A stretch of 64,000 bases of DNA, from contig NZ_CP076361.1 in the NCBI RefSeq assembly GCF_018798885.1, forward strand, positions 2,571,501-2,635,500, in the 5' to 3' direction. This document shows positions 34,277-42,769 of the stretch, one piece after another. Position 1 is the stretch's first letter, and the number at the start of each line of letters is the position of its first letter. This DNA comes from Gemmobacter fulvus (lineage in GTDB: Bacteria; Pseudomonadota; Alphaproteobacteria; Rhodobacterales; Rhodobacteraceae). The position numbers and the translations under genes were made by a program. A model generated the notes under the pieces. It did no database searches. It was not told where the DNA came from and saw only the letters and a program-made list of their open reading frames with translations.

Positions 34277-35310
34277 CCGCCAAGAAAACCGCCGTTGTCA
34301 TCTGCCCCGGCCGGGGCACCTATACCAAGACCGAACTCGGCTATCTGAAACGGCATTTCAAGGATGCCGCTCTGATGGCCGATTTCGACACCCGCCGCGC
34401 CAGTGCCGGGCAGGAAACGCTGACCGCGCTGGACGGGGCCGCCACCTATTCGGTGTCGAAACACACGCGCGGCGACAATGCCAGCGCTCTGATCTATGCC
34501 AGCACGCTCGCGGATTTCCGCGCCCTCGACGGGGTGGAGGTGGTGGCCGTCACCGGCAATTCGATGGGCTGGTATTCGGCGCTGGCCTGCGCCGGGGCCT
34601 TGACCGCCGAAGCCGGGTTCGAGGTGGTCAATACCATGGGCACCTTGATGCAGGAGCGGTTGATTGGCGGGCAGCTGATCTATCCGTTCGTGGATGAAAA
34701 CTGGCAGCCAAACCCCGCGCACAAGGCCGAGCTTCTGGCGCTGGTGGCACGGATCGACGCGCCGGGCCAGCGGCTCGCCCTGTCGATCGACCTTGGCGGG
34801 ATGCTGGTTCTGGCGGGCGACGAGGCCGGTCTGAAAGCCTTCGAGGCCGCCGTTCCGGTTGTGCAGGGGCGGTTTCCGATGCGGCTGGCCAATCATGCGG
34901 CCTTCCATACCGCCTTGCAGGCCCCGGTGGCCGAGGCGGGCCGGGCGCGGCTGTCGCCCGCGCTGTTTGGCCAGCCCGATCTGCCGTTGATCGACGGGCG
35001 TGGCCATATCTGGTGGCCCGGAGCAGTGGATACCCACAAGCTGTGGGATTACACGCTGGATCATCAGGTGGTGCAATCTTATGATTTCACCAAGGCCATC
35101 ACCCATGCCGCACGCGAATTCGCGCCGGATCTGTTCATCATCACCGGCCCCGGCACCACGCTGGGCGGGGCCGTTGCGCAATCGCTGATCCTTGCGGATT
35201 GGCGGGGGATGCGCTCCAAGACCGATTTCCAGAACAACCAGAACGCGGCCCCGCTGCTGGTCTCCATGGGTATGGATGACCAGCGCCGCACCGTCACCAA
35301 GGGAGACTGA
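34273..35310 (+). CDS. FabD-like acyltransferase-domain protein
   Basis: A 345-residue protein with a malonyl-transacylase-like fold: CPGRGTYTKTE near the N terminus, the nucleophile motif GNSMGWYSA (Ser97), ANHAAFHTALQAP with the likely catalytic His, and TGPGTTLGGAV near the C terminus. It is coupled by ATGA to the E1 gene, and the next gene follows after 1 bp, so it is part of the catabolic operon and not of fatty-acid synthesis. Its reaction is unknown; handling of an acyl group from the E1 product is possible. Confidence 0.7.
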   Translation: MTAKKTAVVICPGRGTYTKTELGYLKRHFKDAALMADFDTRRASAGQETLTALDGAATYSVSKHTRGDNASALIYASTLADFRALDGVEVVAVTGNSMGWYSALACAGALTAEAGFEVVNTMGTLMQERLIGGQLIYPFVDENWQPNPAHKAELLALVARIDAPGQRLALSIDLGGMLVLAGDEAGLKAFEAAVPVVQGRFPMRLANHAAFHTALQAPVAEAGRARLSPALFGQPDLPLIDGRGHIWWPGAVDTHKLWDYTLDHQVVQSYDFTKAITHAAREFAPDLFIITGPGTTLGGAVAQSLILADWRGMRSKTDFQNNQNAAPLLVSMGMDDQRRTVTKGD

Positions 35311-35311
35311 C

Positions 35312-36805
35312 ATGACTCACGCCGACATTCTCAAGGCCGCTGGCCTGACCGCCGCCGAACTGACCGGCGGCACGCTTGCCGTGCGTTCGCCCATCGACGG
35401 CGCGCTGCTGGCCGATGTGCATGAAACGCCCGCCGCCGACATGCCCGCCATCATCGCCAAATCGCAGGCGGCGTTCAAAACTTGGCGCACGGTTCCGGCT
35501 CCGCGTCGCGGCGAGCTTGTGCGCCTGCTGGGCGAAGAGCTGCGCGCCGCCAAGGCCGAACTTGGCGCGCTGGTGACGCTGGAGGCGGGCAAGATCACCT
35601 CCGAAGGGCTTGGCGAAGTGCAGGAGATGATCGACATCTGCGACTTCGCCGTGGGCCTGTCGCGGCAGATCTATGGCCTGACCATCGCCTCGGAGCGCCC
35701 CGGCCACCGGATGATGGAAACCTGGCACCCGATGGGGCCCTGCGGCGTGATCAGCGCCTTCAACTTCCCGGTTGCGGTCTGGTCGTGGAACGCGGCGCTG
35801 GCGCTGGTCTGCGGTGATCCGGTGATCTGGAAACCGTCGGAAAAAACCCCGCTGACCGCGATTGCCTCGATGAAGATCATGGACCGCGCGCTGGCCCGCT
35901 TTGGCGATGCGCCGGACGGGCTGTGCCAGCTGGTGATCGGCGGCCCGGCCGTGGGCGAGGCGCTGGTCGCCTCCAAGGATGTGCCGATCCTGTCGGCCAC
36001 CGGCTCCACCCGGATGGGCAGCATCGTCGGCCCGAAGGTCGCCGCCCGCTGGGGCCGCCCGATTCTGGAACTCGGCGGCAACAATGCGATGATCGTGGCC
36101 CCCTCGGCCGATCTGGATATGGCGGTGCGCGCCATCGTGTTTTCGGCGGTCGGCACCGCCGGGCAGCGCTGCACCTCGCTGCGCCGTCTGATCGCGCATA
36201 ATTCGATCCGCGCCGATCTGGTGGCCAAGCTGGCCAAGGCCTATGCCTCGCTGCCGATCGGGGATCCGCGCAAGGCGGGCACGCTGATCGGGCCGCTGGT
36301 CGATCAGGGTGCACGCGACCGGATGCTGGCGCAGCTTGACAAGGCCCGCGCCGAAGGCGGCGTCGTGCATGGCGGTGCCGCGATCGAAGGCGTGGCGGGC
36401 GGGGCCTATGTCACCCCGGCGCTGGTCGAGATGCCGGAACAGACCGAGACGGTGCGCGAAGAAACCTTCGCCCCGATCCTCTATGTTCTGGGCTATGACA
36501 CGTTTGACGAGGCCGTGGCGATCCAGAATGATGTTCCGCAGGGCCTGTCGTCCTGCATCTTCACGCTGAACCTGCGCGAAGCCGAGGCCTTCCTGTCGGC
36601 TGCGGGATCGGATTGCGGGATTGCAAACGTCAATATCGGCCCCTCGGGGGCCGAGATCGGCGGAGCCTTCGGCGGCGAGAAGGAAACCGGCGGCGGGCGC
36701 GAAAGCGGCTCGGATGCGTGGAAGGGCTATATGCGCCGCCAGACCAATACGATCAACTATTCCGCCCAACTGCCTCTGGCACAGGGCGTGAAGTTCGACT
36801 TCTGA
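35312..36805 (+). CDS. Alpha-aminoadipate semialdehyde / piperideine-6-carboxylate dehydrogenase
   Basis: A 497-residue aldehyde dehydrogenase of the ALDH7/AmaB type. Features are MMETWHPMGPCGVISAFNFPVAVW, WKPSEKTPLTAIA, the ALDH glutamate in LELGGNNAM and the catalytic cysteine in GTAGQRCTSLRRL. The C-terminal GGAFGGEKETGGGRESGSDAWK, then MRRQTNTINYS, is a strong ALDH7 marker. It would oxidise the cyclic aldehyde from lysine to 2-aminoadipate. GGGAGACTGAC precedes the ATG. A strong terminator hairpin follows. Confidence 0.92.
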   Translation: MTHADILKAAGLTAAELTGGTLAVRSPIDGALLADVHETPAADMPAIIAKSQAAFKTWRTVPAPRRGELVRLLGEELRAAKAELGALVTLEAGKITSEGLGEVQEMIDICDFAVGLSRQIYGLTIASERPGHRMMETWHPMGPCGVISAFNFPVAVWSWNAALALVCGDPVIWKPSEKTPLTAIASMKIMDRALARFGDAPDGLCQLVIGGPAVGEALVASKDVPILSATGSTRMGSIVGPKVAARWGRPILELGGNNAMIVAPSADLDMAVRAIVFSAVGTAGQRCTSLRRLIAHNSIRADLVAKLAKAYASLPIGDPRKAGTLIGPLVDQGARDRMLAQLDKARAEGGVVHGGAAIEGVAGGAYVTPALVEMPEQTETVREETFAPILYVLGYDTFDEAVAIQNDVPQGLSSCIFTLNLREAEAFLSAAGSDCGIANVNIGPSGAEIGGAFGGEKETGGGRESGSDAWKGYMRRQTNTINYSAQLPLAQGVKFDF

Positions 36806-36814
36806 TCAGAACCG

Positions 36815-36843
36815 GAAGTGGCGGGCAATTTGCCCGCCACTTC
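36815..36843 (+). terminator. Strong hairpin after the aminoadipate-semialdehyde dehydrogenase gene
   Basis: Perfect 13-bp arms GAAGTGGCGGGCA (36815-36827) and TGCCCGCCACTTC (36831-36843) with loop ATT, 9 bp after the stop. The T content that follows is modest, but the stem is strong. Confidence 0.7.
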
Positions 36844-36855
36844 GTCAATATGACG
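36843..36855. promoter_or_regulatory. Small inverted repeat upstream of the saccharopine-type dehydrogenase
   Basis: CGTCA-ATA-TGACG is a perfect 5-bp inverted repeat at the start of the 121-bp leader of the dehydrogenase gene, just past the terminator stem. It may be an operator. Confidence 0.3.
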
Positions 36856-36964
36856 AGAAATCGCTACATTACCGCAGGAATAACCAGAGAAATCGCCATC
36901 TCTGCAAGCGACACTCCTCTTCGACAGACAGCCCGGACCGGGCAGGACGAAGAAGGAAAACGCC

Positions 36965-38047
36965 ATGTCATTCAACAAGATCGCAGTTCTGGGCCTGGGC
37001 AAGGTGGGCCATCTGGCAGCGGAACTGCTGGCCGAAAGCGGCTTTACCGTCACCGGCATTGATGCCCGCCCGGTTACAGATGCGCCCTTTGCCACCAAAG
37101 TGGTCGATCTGACCGATACCGCAGGGCTGGCCGAGGTGTTGAAAGGCCAGGAGGCAGTGCTGTCCTGCCTGCCCTATCACCTGAATATCGGAGTCTCGAC
37201 CGTGGCGCATGGGCTGGGCCTGCATTACTTCGATCTGACCGAAGATGTGCCCACCACCAAACATATCCGCGAACTGGCCAAGACCTCCAAAGGGCTGATG
37301 GCGCCGCAATGCGGTCTCGCGCCCGGTTTCGTCGGCATCGTCGCCGCCGATCTGGCAAACCAGTTTGACAGCGTGCGGTCGATCAAGCTGCGCGTCGGCG
37401 CGCTGCCGCAGAACCCGACGGGCCTGCTGGGCTATGCGTTCAACTGGTCGCCCGAAGGCGTGGTGAACGAATATCTGAACGATTGCGAGGTGATCGAAGA
37501 AGGCGTGCTGAAAACCGTCTCGGCGATGGAATGGACCGAAGCCATCTATATCGACGGTATGCAGCTTGAGGCCTTCACCACTTCGGGCGGACTTGGCACC
37601 ATGTGCGAAACCTATTTGGGCAAGATCGAGAACCTCGATTACAAGACCATGCGATATCCGGGCCATGTGCAGCTGATGAACTTCTTCTTCCACGAGCTGT
37701 TGATGCGCGAAAACCGAGCCGAGGCCGGGCGCATCCTGACCAACGCGAAACCGCCGGTGGATGAGGATGTGGTCTATGTCCACGTCGCCGCCGAGGGCAA
37801 GACCGGCGGGCAATTGCGCCGCAAGGAATTCGTGCGCAGCTATTACCCGATTGAAATCGGTGGCAAATCCCGCACGGCAATTGCCTGGACCACCTCGGCC
37901 TCGGTCGTGGGCGTGATCGAGATGGTGCGGGCCGGGGCCCTGCCGCAGCAGGGCTTCCTCAAGCAGGAGGACATTCCGCTGAAACCCTATCTGGAAACCC
38001 GCACCGGCAATTACTATCAGATCGGCCACCGCGCGCGGCACGCCTGA
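36965..38047 (+). CDS. Saccharopine dehydrogenase family protein (saccharopine or lysine 6-dehydrogenase)
   Basis: The 360-residue protein has an N-terminal Rossmann motif KIAVLGLGKVGHLAAELLAESG. The saccharopine-dehydrogenase C-terminal domain follows, with MAPQCGLAPGFVGIVAADLA, GLLGYAFNWSPEGVVNEY and EAFTTSGGLGTMCETY. The length (360) suits both a bacterial saccharopine dehydrogenase and lysine 6-dehydrogenase. No lysine-ketoglutarate reductase is in the window, which makes a one-step lysine dehydrogenase worth considering. Either enzyme would supply aminoadipate semialdehyde to the preceding gene's product. AGAAGGAAAACGCC precedes the ATG. Confidence 0.88.
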   Translation: MSFNKIAVLGLGKVGHLAAELLAESGFTVTGIDARPVTDAPFATKVVDLTDTAGLAEVLKGQEAVLSCLPYHLNIGVSTVAHGLGLHYFDLTEDVPTTKHIRELAKTSKGLMAPQCGLAPGFVGIVAADLANQFDSVRSIKLRVGALPQNPTGLLGYAFNWSPEGVVNEYLNDCEVIEEGVLKTVSAMEWTEAIYIDGMQLEAFTTSGGLGTMCETYLGKIENLDYKTMRYPGHVQLMNFFFHELLMRENRAEAGRILTNAKPPVDEDVVYVHVAAEGKTGGQLRRKEFVRSYYPIEIGGKSRTAIAWTTSASVVGVIEMVRAGALPQQGFLKQEDIPLKPYLETRTGNYYQIGHRARHA

Positions 38048-38098
38048 CCCTTCATCTTGGTGCAAATATCCTGGGGGTCCGGGGGGGAAACCCCCGGG
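38048..38098 (+). repeat. Dispersed hairpin repeat, copy 2
   Basis: It begins CTTCATCTTGG shortly after the dehydrogenase stop and contains AAATATCCTGGGGGTCCGG followed by a CCGGGGG/CCCCCGG stem (38079-38097). It is nearly identical to the copy at 27037-27085. Here it lies between convergent genes and may terminate both. Confidence 0.75.
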
Positions 38099-38102
38099 CC
38101 TT

Positions 38103-39005
38103 TCAGCCGAAAGCGCCGTCTGGCAGGCGCAGGATCAGGTTCGGATCTGGGCAGATCTGTTGCCAGATGTCCCACAGGCTTTCATGGCCGACGCCAAAGA
38201 AATTGCCGTTTGTCTGCTGCAACATATCCGACATGATCTGAAAATGCAGATGCGGCGCCCAGCCGCCGTTTTCCGGCCAGTCGCCCAGATGGGCAATCAC
38301 CTGTCCCGGCGCGACCGTATCCCCCAGCGCGCACAGCCGGGGCAGGCTGGCCCCGAGATGGCCATAGAGGGTCCAGAACGGTGCCGCCTCTGCCCGGTGT
38401 TCGAGGATGAGCGTGTGGCCGTAATCCAGCGGATCGGCGTTATAGGTGACATGGGCCACTCGGCCGGGCAGGGGGGCGCTGACCGGGGTGCCTGCCGGGG
38501 CAAAGACATCAATGCCCTGATGGATCATCCGCCGCTCGGGGCTGGCACTGTCGGCGAATTGTGCAGCGCGGTAGACGCTGCGCTTTTCGCCATAGGGGCC
38601 GAGGCCGTAATCCGCGCCCTGGGCCGCGAACCACGTATCAAAGGCCGGATCGGAATAGGCGGGCATGTCGGGCATCTGCGCAGTCAGCAGTGGCATGTGG
38701 CGGCTGTCGGCAATGGCCGGGGAAAACATCGGGGCCACGTCGGCCTGTGCCAGATAGCGGCGCAGGGCCACGGCGTTGCGGGTGGCGGGCCAGCCCGCCC
38801 CGGCTCGCAGGATGCAGACCAGCAGCGCCTGATCCACGGCACGCAGCCGCGCCGCCTCGGGCGCATCGCCCAGATCGGCCAGAATCGCGGGCAGCAGCGT
38901 GTCGGCCTCCGCCTCGCTCAGCCCGGCGCTGGCAGCGCGCAGCGCGCCATAGAGATTGTCCTGCCCGCGCAGCTGCGCCGCGATCCGGCTTGCCTTGGTG
39001 ATCAC
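38103..39005 (-). CDS. Stand-alone M23 (LytM-like) peptidase-domain protein
   Basis: The 300-residue protein has an M23 domain in its second half: zinc-ligand motif MIHQGIDVFAPAGTPV, LYGHLGASLPRL and HLHFQI. WPENGGWAPHLHFQ and CPDPNLILRLPD resemble the M23 module of large proteins that also hold aminotransferase and phosphotransferase modules; here it stands alone. No signal peptide is visible, which is odd for a cell-wall enzyme. The GTG at 39005 follows GGGAGGCAGAT and is the likely start; the frame stays open further upstream through recR. It is the last gene of the dnaX-ybaB-recR block. Confidence 0.75.
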   Translation of the reverse strand: MITKASRIAAQLRGQDNLYGALRAASAGLSEAEADTLLPAILADLGDAPEAARLRAVDQALLVCILRAGAGWPATRNAVALRRYLAQADVAPMFSPAIADSRHMPLLTAQMPDMPAYSDPAFDTWFAAQGADYGLGPYGEKRSVYRAAQFADSASPERRMIHQGIDVFAPAGTPVSAPLPGRVAHVTYNADPLDYGHTLILEHRAEAAPFWTLYGHLGASLPRLCALGDTVAPGQVIAHLGDWPENGGWAPHLHFQIMSDMLQQTNGNFFGVGHESLWDIWQQICPDPNLILRLPDGAFG

Positions 39006-39046
39006 ATCTGCCTCCCTATGGTGCGGTCCGCCCGAACCGGGACGGT

Positions 39047-39643
39047 TCAGAACCGCTTTCTGGCCCGGAGCGCCGCCCCGATCGTGCCATCGTCGAGATA
39101 GTCCAACTCGCCGCCCACCGGCACGCCCTGTGCCAGCGATGTGACCTGCACGCCGCTGCCTTCCAGCACATCCGCGATGTAATGCGCGGTGGTCTGGCCA
39201 TCGACGGTGAGATTGAGCGCAAGGATCACCTCGCGCAGCCCCTCTTCGGCCACACGGGCGACCAGGCGTGGAATGCGCAGATCCTCTGGCCCCACGGCAT
39301 CCAGCGCCGACAGGGTGCCGCCCAGCACATGATAGCGGCCCTTGAACGCGCCGGTCCGCTCCATCGCCCAAAGATCGGCCACATCCTCCACCACGCAGAT
39401 CTCGCCGGTGGCGCGGCGGTCATCGGCGCAGATCGGGCAGATGTCGGTGGTGCCGATATTGCCGCAGCGTGTGCAATCCTTGGCGGTCAGCGCCACATGC
39501 GCCATGGCCTGTGCCAGCGGTGCCATCAGCGGCCCGCGTTTCTTGAGCAGCATCAGCACCGCCCGCCGGGCCGAGCGTGGCCCGAGGCCGGGCAGCCGGG
39601 CCATCAGATCAATCAGATCCTCGATATCGCGCGCGTGGCCCAT
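39047..39643 (-). CDS. recR: Recombination protein RecR
   Basis: The 198-residue protein has an N-terminal HhH ([21 protein letters not shown]), a zinc finger [16 protein letters not shown], and a Toprim domain with [19 protein letters not shown] and [19 protein letters not shown]. It acts with RecF/RecO in loading RecA at gaps. It abuts ybaB directly (stop of ybaB at 39644), the usual dnaX-ybaB-recR order. Confidence 0.97.
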   Translation of the reverse strand: MGHARDIEDLIDLMARLPGLGPRSARRAVLMLLKKRGPLMAPLAQAMAHVALTAKDCTRCGNIGTTDICPICADDRRATGEICVVEDVADLWAMERTGAFKGRYHVLGGTLSALDAVGPEDLRIPRLVARVAEEGLREVILALNLTVDGQTTAHYIADVLEGSGVQVTSLAQGVPVGGELDYLDDGTIGAALRARKRF

Positions 39644-39988
39644 TCAGAACGGCAGTTTGAAATCCGCAGGCAGGCCCAGACCTTCGGTCAGCCGGGCCAG
39701 TTCCTGCTGGCTGCGCGTGGCGGCTTTGGCCTGCGCATCTTTCAGGGCGGCGATGATCAGATCCTCGATCACTTCCTTTTCCGACGGGATCAGGATCGAT
39801 GGGTCGATATCCAGCCCGGTCACTTCGCCCTTGGCCGTGCAGCGTGCCTTCACCAGACCCGCGCCGCTTTCGCCAATCACCACGATCTGCGCCAGATCTT
39901 CCTGCATCTGCGCCATCTTGACCTGCATGTCCTGCGCGGTCTTCATCATCTTGGCCATATCGCCAAGCCCGCCTAAGCCTTTGAGCAT
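39644..39988 (-). CDS. ybaB: YbaB/EbfC family nucleoid-associated protein
   Basis: The 114-residue small DNA-binding protein has MAKMMKTAQDMQVKMAQMQEDLAQI near its N terminus and VIEDLIIAALKDAQAKA in the second half, the family pattern. It lies between dnaX (12 bp upstream) and recR (adjacent), a widely conserved operon. Confidence 0.95.
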   Translation of the reverse strand: MLKGLGGLGDMAKMMKTAQDMQVKMAQMQEDLAQIVVIGESGAGLVKARCTAKGEVTGLDIDPSILIPSEKEVIEDLIIAALKDAQAKAATRSQQELARLTEGLGLPADFKLPF

Positions 39989-40000
39989 GTTCTGTTCCTC

Positions 40001-41761
40001 TTAGCTGTCTTCGAAGGGATCCCACTCGTCCTCGACCTCGGGCAGGGCCTGCACGGCGGCTTCCTGCAGCATGGCCTCGGGGGTGCGGATCTCGGTGATC
40101 TTCGCGCTGGGAAAGGCCGCGAGAACGGCCTGCACCAGCGGGTTTTGCAAGGCTTCGGCCTCGGCAGCCAGACGCTCGCTGTCGCGGCTTTCGGCAATGG
40201 TCGGCGCGCCGCCGCTGCCGACGACCGAAACGCCCCAGCGCGCGCCGGTCCAGTTCTGCAACCGCGCCGCCAGCGTCGCTGCCAGATCAGAGGGTGCATC
40301 GGGCGTGGGTTCAAACTCGATCCGGCCTGGGCTGTAGCGGGCAAGGCGCAGACAGGCCTCGACCGAGAACAGCAGTGTCATGTCGCGCTTTTCACGAATG
40401 AGATCAATCACATGATCAAAGGTCGCGTAAAGCGCCAGCCCACCCTCGGCGAGGGCGAGCGCTGTGGCGGCCCCGCTCATCGTGGCGCCCATCACCGGGC
40501 TGCGCGCCGGGGCCATCAGCCGGGCTGCGGCGTGAACCATGCCTCCGCCCCCACCTGCCGGGGCACCGCCGCCGCCGCCCGGATGCACCGGCGGCGGGCC
40601 GGATTGCAGGCGGCGCACCAGCGCCTCGGGGTCGGGCAGATCGGCCACATGGGTCAGGCGGATCACCGCCATTTCGGCGGCCATCATCGCATTGGGGGCC
40701 AGCGCCACCTCTTCGATGGCTTTCAGCAGCATCTGCCACATGCGGGTCAGCACCCGCATCGGCAGGCGCTGTGCCATATCAAGGCCACGCGCGCGTTCAT
40801 CGGGCGGCGTGGTCGGATCTTCCGCCGCTTCGGGCGTGATCTTGATGACCGAAATCCAATGCGTGATCTCGGCCAGATCGCGCAGCACCGCCATCGGGTC
40901 GGCCCCGTCGGAATATTGCGCCGACAGTTCCGCAAGCGCTTCGGCAGCAGCCCCCCGCATCACCATGTCGAACAGATCGAGCGTGCGGCCGCGATCCGCC
41001 AGACCGAGCATTGCGCGGACCTGCATCGCCGTGGTTTCGCCCGCCCCATGCGCAATCGCCTGATCCATCAGGCTCATCGCATCGCGGACCGAGCCTTCGG
41101 CGGCCCGTGTGATCAGCGCCAGCGCATCCTGCGCCAGACTTGCGCCCTCCAGCCCGGCAACGCGGGCAAGGTGGCTCATCATCACCTCGGGTTCGATCCG
41201 CTTCAGATCAAAGCGCTGGCAGCGCGACAGGACCGTCACCGGCACCTTGCGGATTTCGGTGGTGGCAAAGATGAATTTCACATGGGCGGGCGGTTCTTCG
41301 AGCGTCTTCAGCAGCGCGTTGAAGGCGCTGGTCGACAGCATGTGAACTTCGTCGATGATATAGATCTTGTAGCGGGCCGAGGCGGCGCGATAGTGAACGG
41401 ATTCAATGATTTCGCGGATGTCACCCACGCCTGTGCGCGATGCGGCATCCATCTCCATCACATCGACGTGGCGGCCTTCGGCAATGGATTTGCACTGGTC
41501 GCACAGGCCGCAGGGTTCGGTGGTCGGGCTGCCCTGACCATCGGGGCCGATGCAGTTCAGCCCCTTGGCAATGATGCGCGCCGTGGTGGTCTTGCCCACC
41601 CCGCGCACCCCGGTCATCACGAAGGCATGGGCGATGCGGTCGGCGGCGAAGGCGTTCTTCAACGTGCGCACCATGGCCTCTTGTCCGATCAGATCGGCAA
41701 AAGTCTGGGGGCGGTATTTGCGGGCAAGAACCTGATAGCCTTGCTCGGGGGTGTCGGACAT
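40001..41761 (-). CDS. dnaX: DNA polymerase III subunit gamma/tau
   Basis: The 586-residue clamp-loader ATPase begins YQVLARKYRPQTFADLIGQEAMV, has Walker A GVRGVGKTTTARIIAKGLNC, a zinc-binding CGLCDQC segment, Walker B IYIIDEVHML and the sensor region FIFATTEIRKVPVTVLSRCQRFD. Domains I-III run to about residue 370. A Gly/Pro-rich linker (HPGGGGGAPAGGGGG) leads into a tau-specific C-terminal domain. I see no obvious A-rich frameshift site for a separate gamma form. Confidence 0.97.
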   Translation of the reverse strand: MSDTPEQGYQVLARKYRPQTFADLIGQEAMVRTLKNAFAADRIAHAFVMTGVRGVGKTTTARIIAKGLNCIGPDGQGSPTTEPCGLCDQCKSIAEGRHVDVMEMDAASRTGVGDIREIIESVHYRAASARYKIYIIDEVHMLSTSAFNALLKTLEEPPAHVKFIFATTEIRKVPVTVLSRCQRFDLKRIEPEVMMSHLARVAGLEGASLAQDALALITRAAEGSVRDAMSLMDQAIAHGAGETTAMQVRAMLGLADRGRTLDLFDMVMRGAAAEALAELSAQYSDGADPMAVLRDLAEITHWISVIKITPEAAEDPTTPPDERARGLDMAQRLPMRVLTRMWQMLLKAIEEVALAPNAMMAAEMAVIRLTHVADLPDPEALVRRLQSGPPPVHPGGGGGAPAGGGGGMVHAAARLMAPARSPVMGATMSGAATALALAEGGLALYATFDHVIDLIREKRDMTLLFSVEACLRLARYSPGRIEFEPTPDAPSDLAATLAARLQNWTGARWGVSVVGSGGAPTIAESRDSERLAAEAEALQNPLVQAVLAAFPSAKITEIRTPEAMLQEAAVQALPEVEDEWDPFEDS

Positions 41762-41873
41762 GCGCGCCTCGCGGGATTCTGAAGCCCTAACCTAAGGTGC
41801 CGGGCTGTCCCCGTCCACCCGCGCTTGCAAATGCCATGCCACAGGCGCAGCATGGTGCCGAAGGAGTTGACCG

Positions 41874-42200
41874 ATGTTAGAGATCAGTCCCGCCAAAGTG
41901 GCCCATATCATCTATCAATCCCGCGAAGGGCGGATGGGCGAGGGCGAATTGCACGCCTTCATCGCCGGACTGAACGAAGATGAACAGGCGCATCTGGTGG
42001 CGCTGGCCTGGGTCGGGCGCGGTGTGTATGAGGCGGATGATTTTCAGGAAGCGGTGAATACCGCCTTTACCGAACGCAGCGCGCCAACCGACCGCTATCT
42101 GATGGGGATGCCACATCTGGCCGAAAATCTGGAAGCCGGGCTGGAGGCGATGGGGCTGGATGTGACAGAGGTCGAGAATGATTTTCTGCGCGATCATTGA
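41874..42200 (+). CDS. DUF3775 domain protein
   Basis: A 108-residue acidic protein starting MLEISPAKVAHIIYQSREG, with a middle LNEDEQAHLVALAWVGRG and C-terminal MGMPHLAENLEAGLEAMG; it matches my recollection of DUF3775 proteins of alphaproteobacteria. AAGGAG precedes the ATG. It is divergent from dnaX and converges on the DUF924 gene. Function unknown. Confidence 0.8.
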   Translation: MLEISPAKVAHIIYQSREGRMGEGELHAFIAGLNEDEQAHLVALAWVGRGVYEADDFQEAVNTAFTERSAPTDRYLMGMPHLAENLEAGLEAMGLDVTEVENDFLRDH

Positions 42201-42220
42201 GCCTTTGGGCCGCGCATCGC

Positions 42221-42769
42221 TCAGCCGGAAAAGCCCCCCGCCGCAAGGAATGTGAGTTCCGCGTCGGTCGACTGCCTGCCCAGAATGGCGTTGCGATGCG
42301 GGAAGCGCCCGAATTGGCGGATGATGTCACGATGCCCCTCGGCATGGTCCAGCCAGGGCTGACCAAGCCGGGCATTGAGCTGCACCGACAGATCCTGATC
42401 GGCAAGATCTTCGGAATGGGCGAAGGGCAGCGCAAAGAACAGGCGCAGATCCGCCTCCACCTCTGCCATATGCCCGCGCTGTTCGGCCTCTCGCGCCAGC
42501 AGGCGCGCAAGACCATCGGTGGCATACATATGCCCGGTGCCGCGAAAGGCGTTGCGCGGAAACTGGTCCAGCAGGATCATCAGCGCCAGCGCCCCTTCGG
42601 CAGAGGGGATCCAGCCATCACAGGCGCGGGCGGCGGCGCGCAGATGCAGATCCAGAAAGGTCGCGCGGAAACGGGCATCAAAGGCGGGATCCTTGCGGAA
42701 CCACGCCTCATCCCGGCCCGCCGCGCGCCAGAAGTCGATGACGCGGCGCGCCTCGGCCCTGTCTGTCAC
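42221..42769 (-). CDS. DUF924 family protein
   Basis: A 182-residue protein with ARRVIDFWRAAGRDEAWFRKDPAFD, ALMILLDQFPRNAFRGTGHMYATD and LPFAHSEDLADQD, the hallmarks of DUF924 (a TPR-like fold). The GTG at 42769 overlaps the stop of the upstream antiporter gene as GTGA, so translation is probably coupled; the frame upstream lies inside the antiporter gene. Function unknown. Confidence 0.85.
   Translation of the reverse strand: MTDRAEARRVIDFWRAAGRDEAWFRKDPAFDARFRATFLDLHLRAAARACDGWIPSAEGALALMILLDQFPRNAFRGTGHMYATDGLARLLAREAEQRGHMAEVEADLRLFFALPFAHSEDLADQDLSVQLNARLGQPWLDHAEGHRDIIRQFGRFPHRNAILGRQSTDAELTFLAAGGFSG

Noticed and set aside
34273-35310. Housekeeping malonyl-CoA:ACP transacylase (fabD)
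   Set aside because: The FabD-like motifs are present, but the sequence is divergent and the gene is locked into a catabolic operon, with no fatty-acid synthesis genes nearby.
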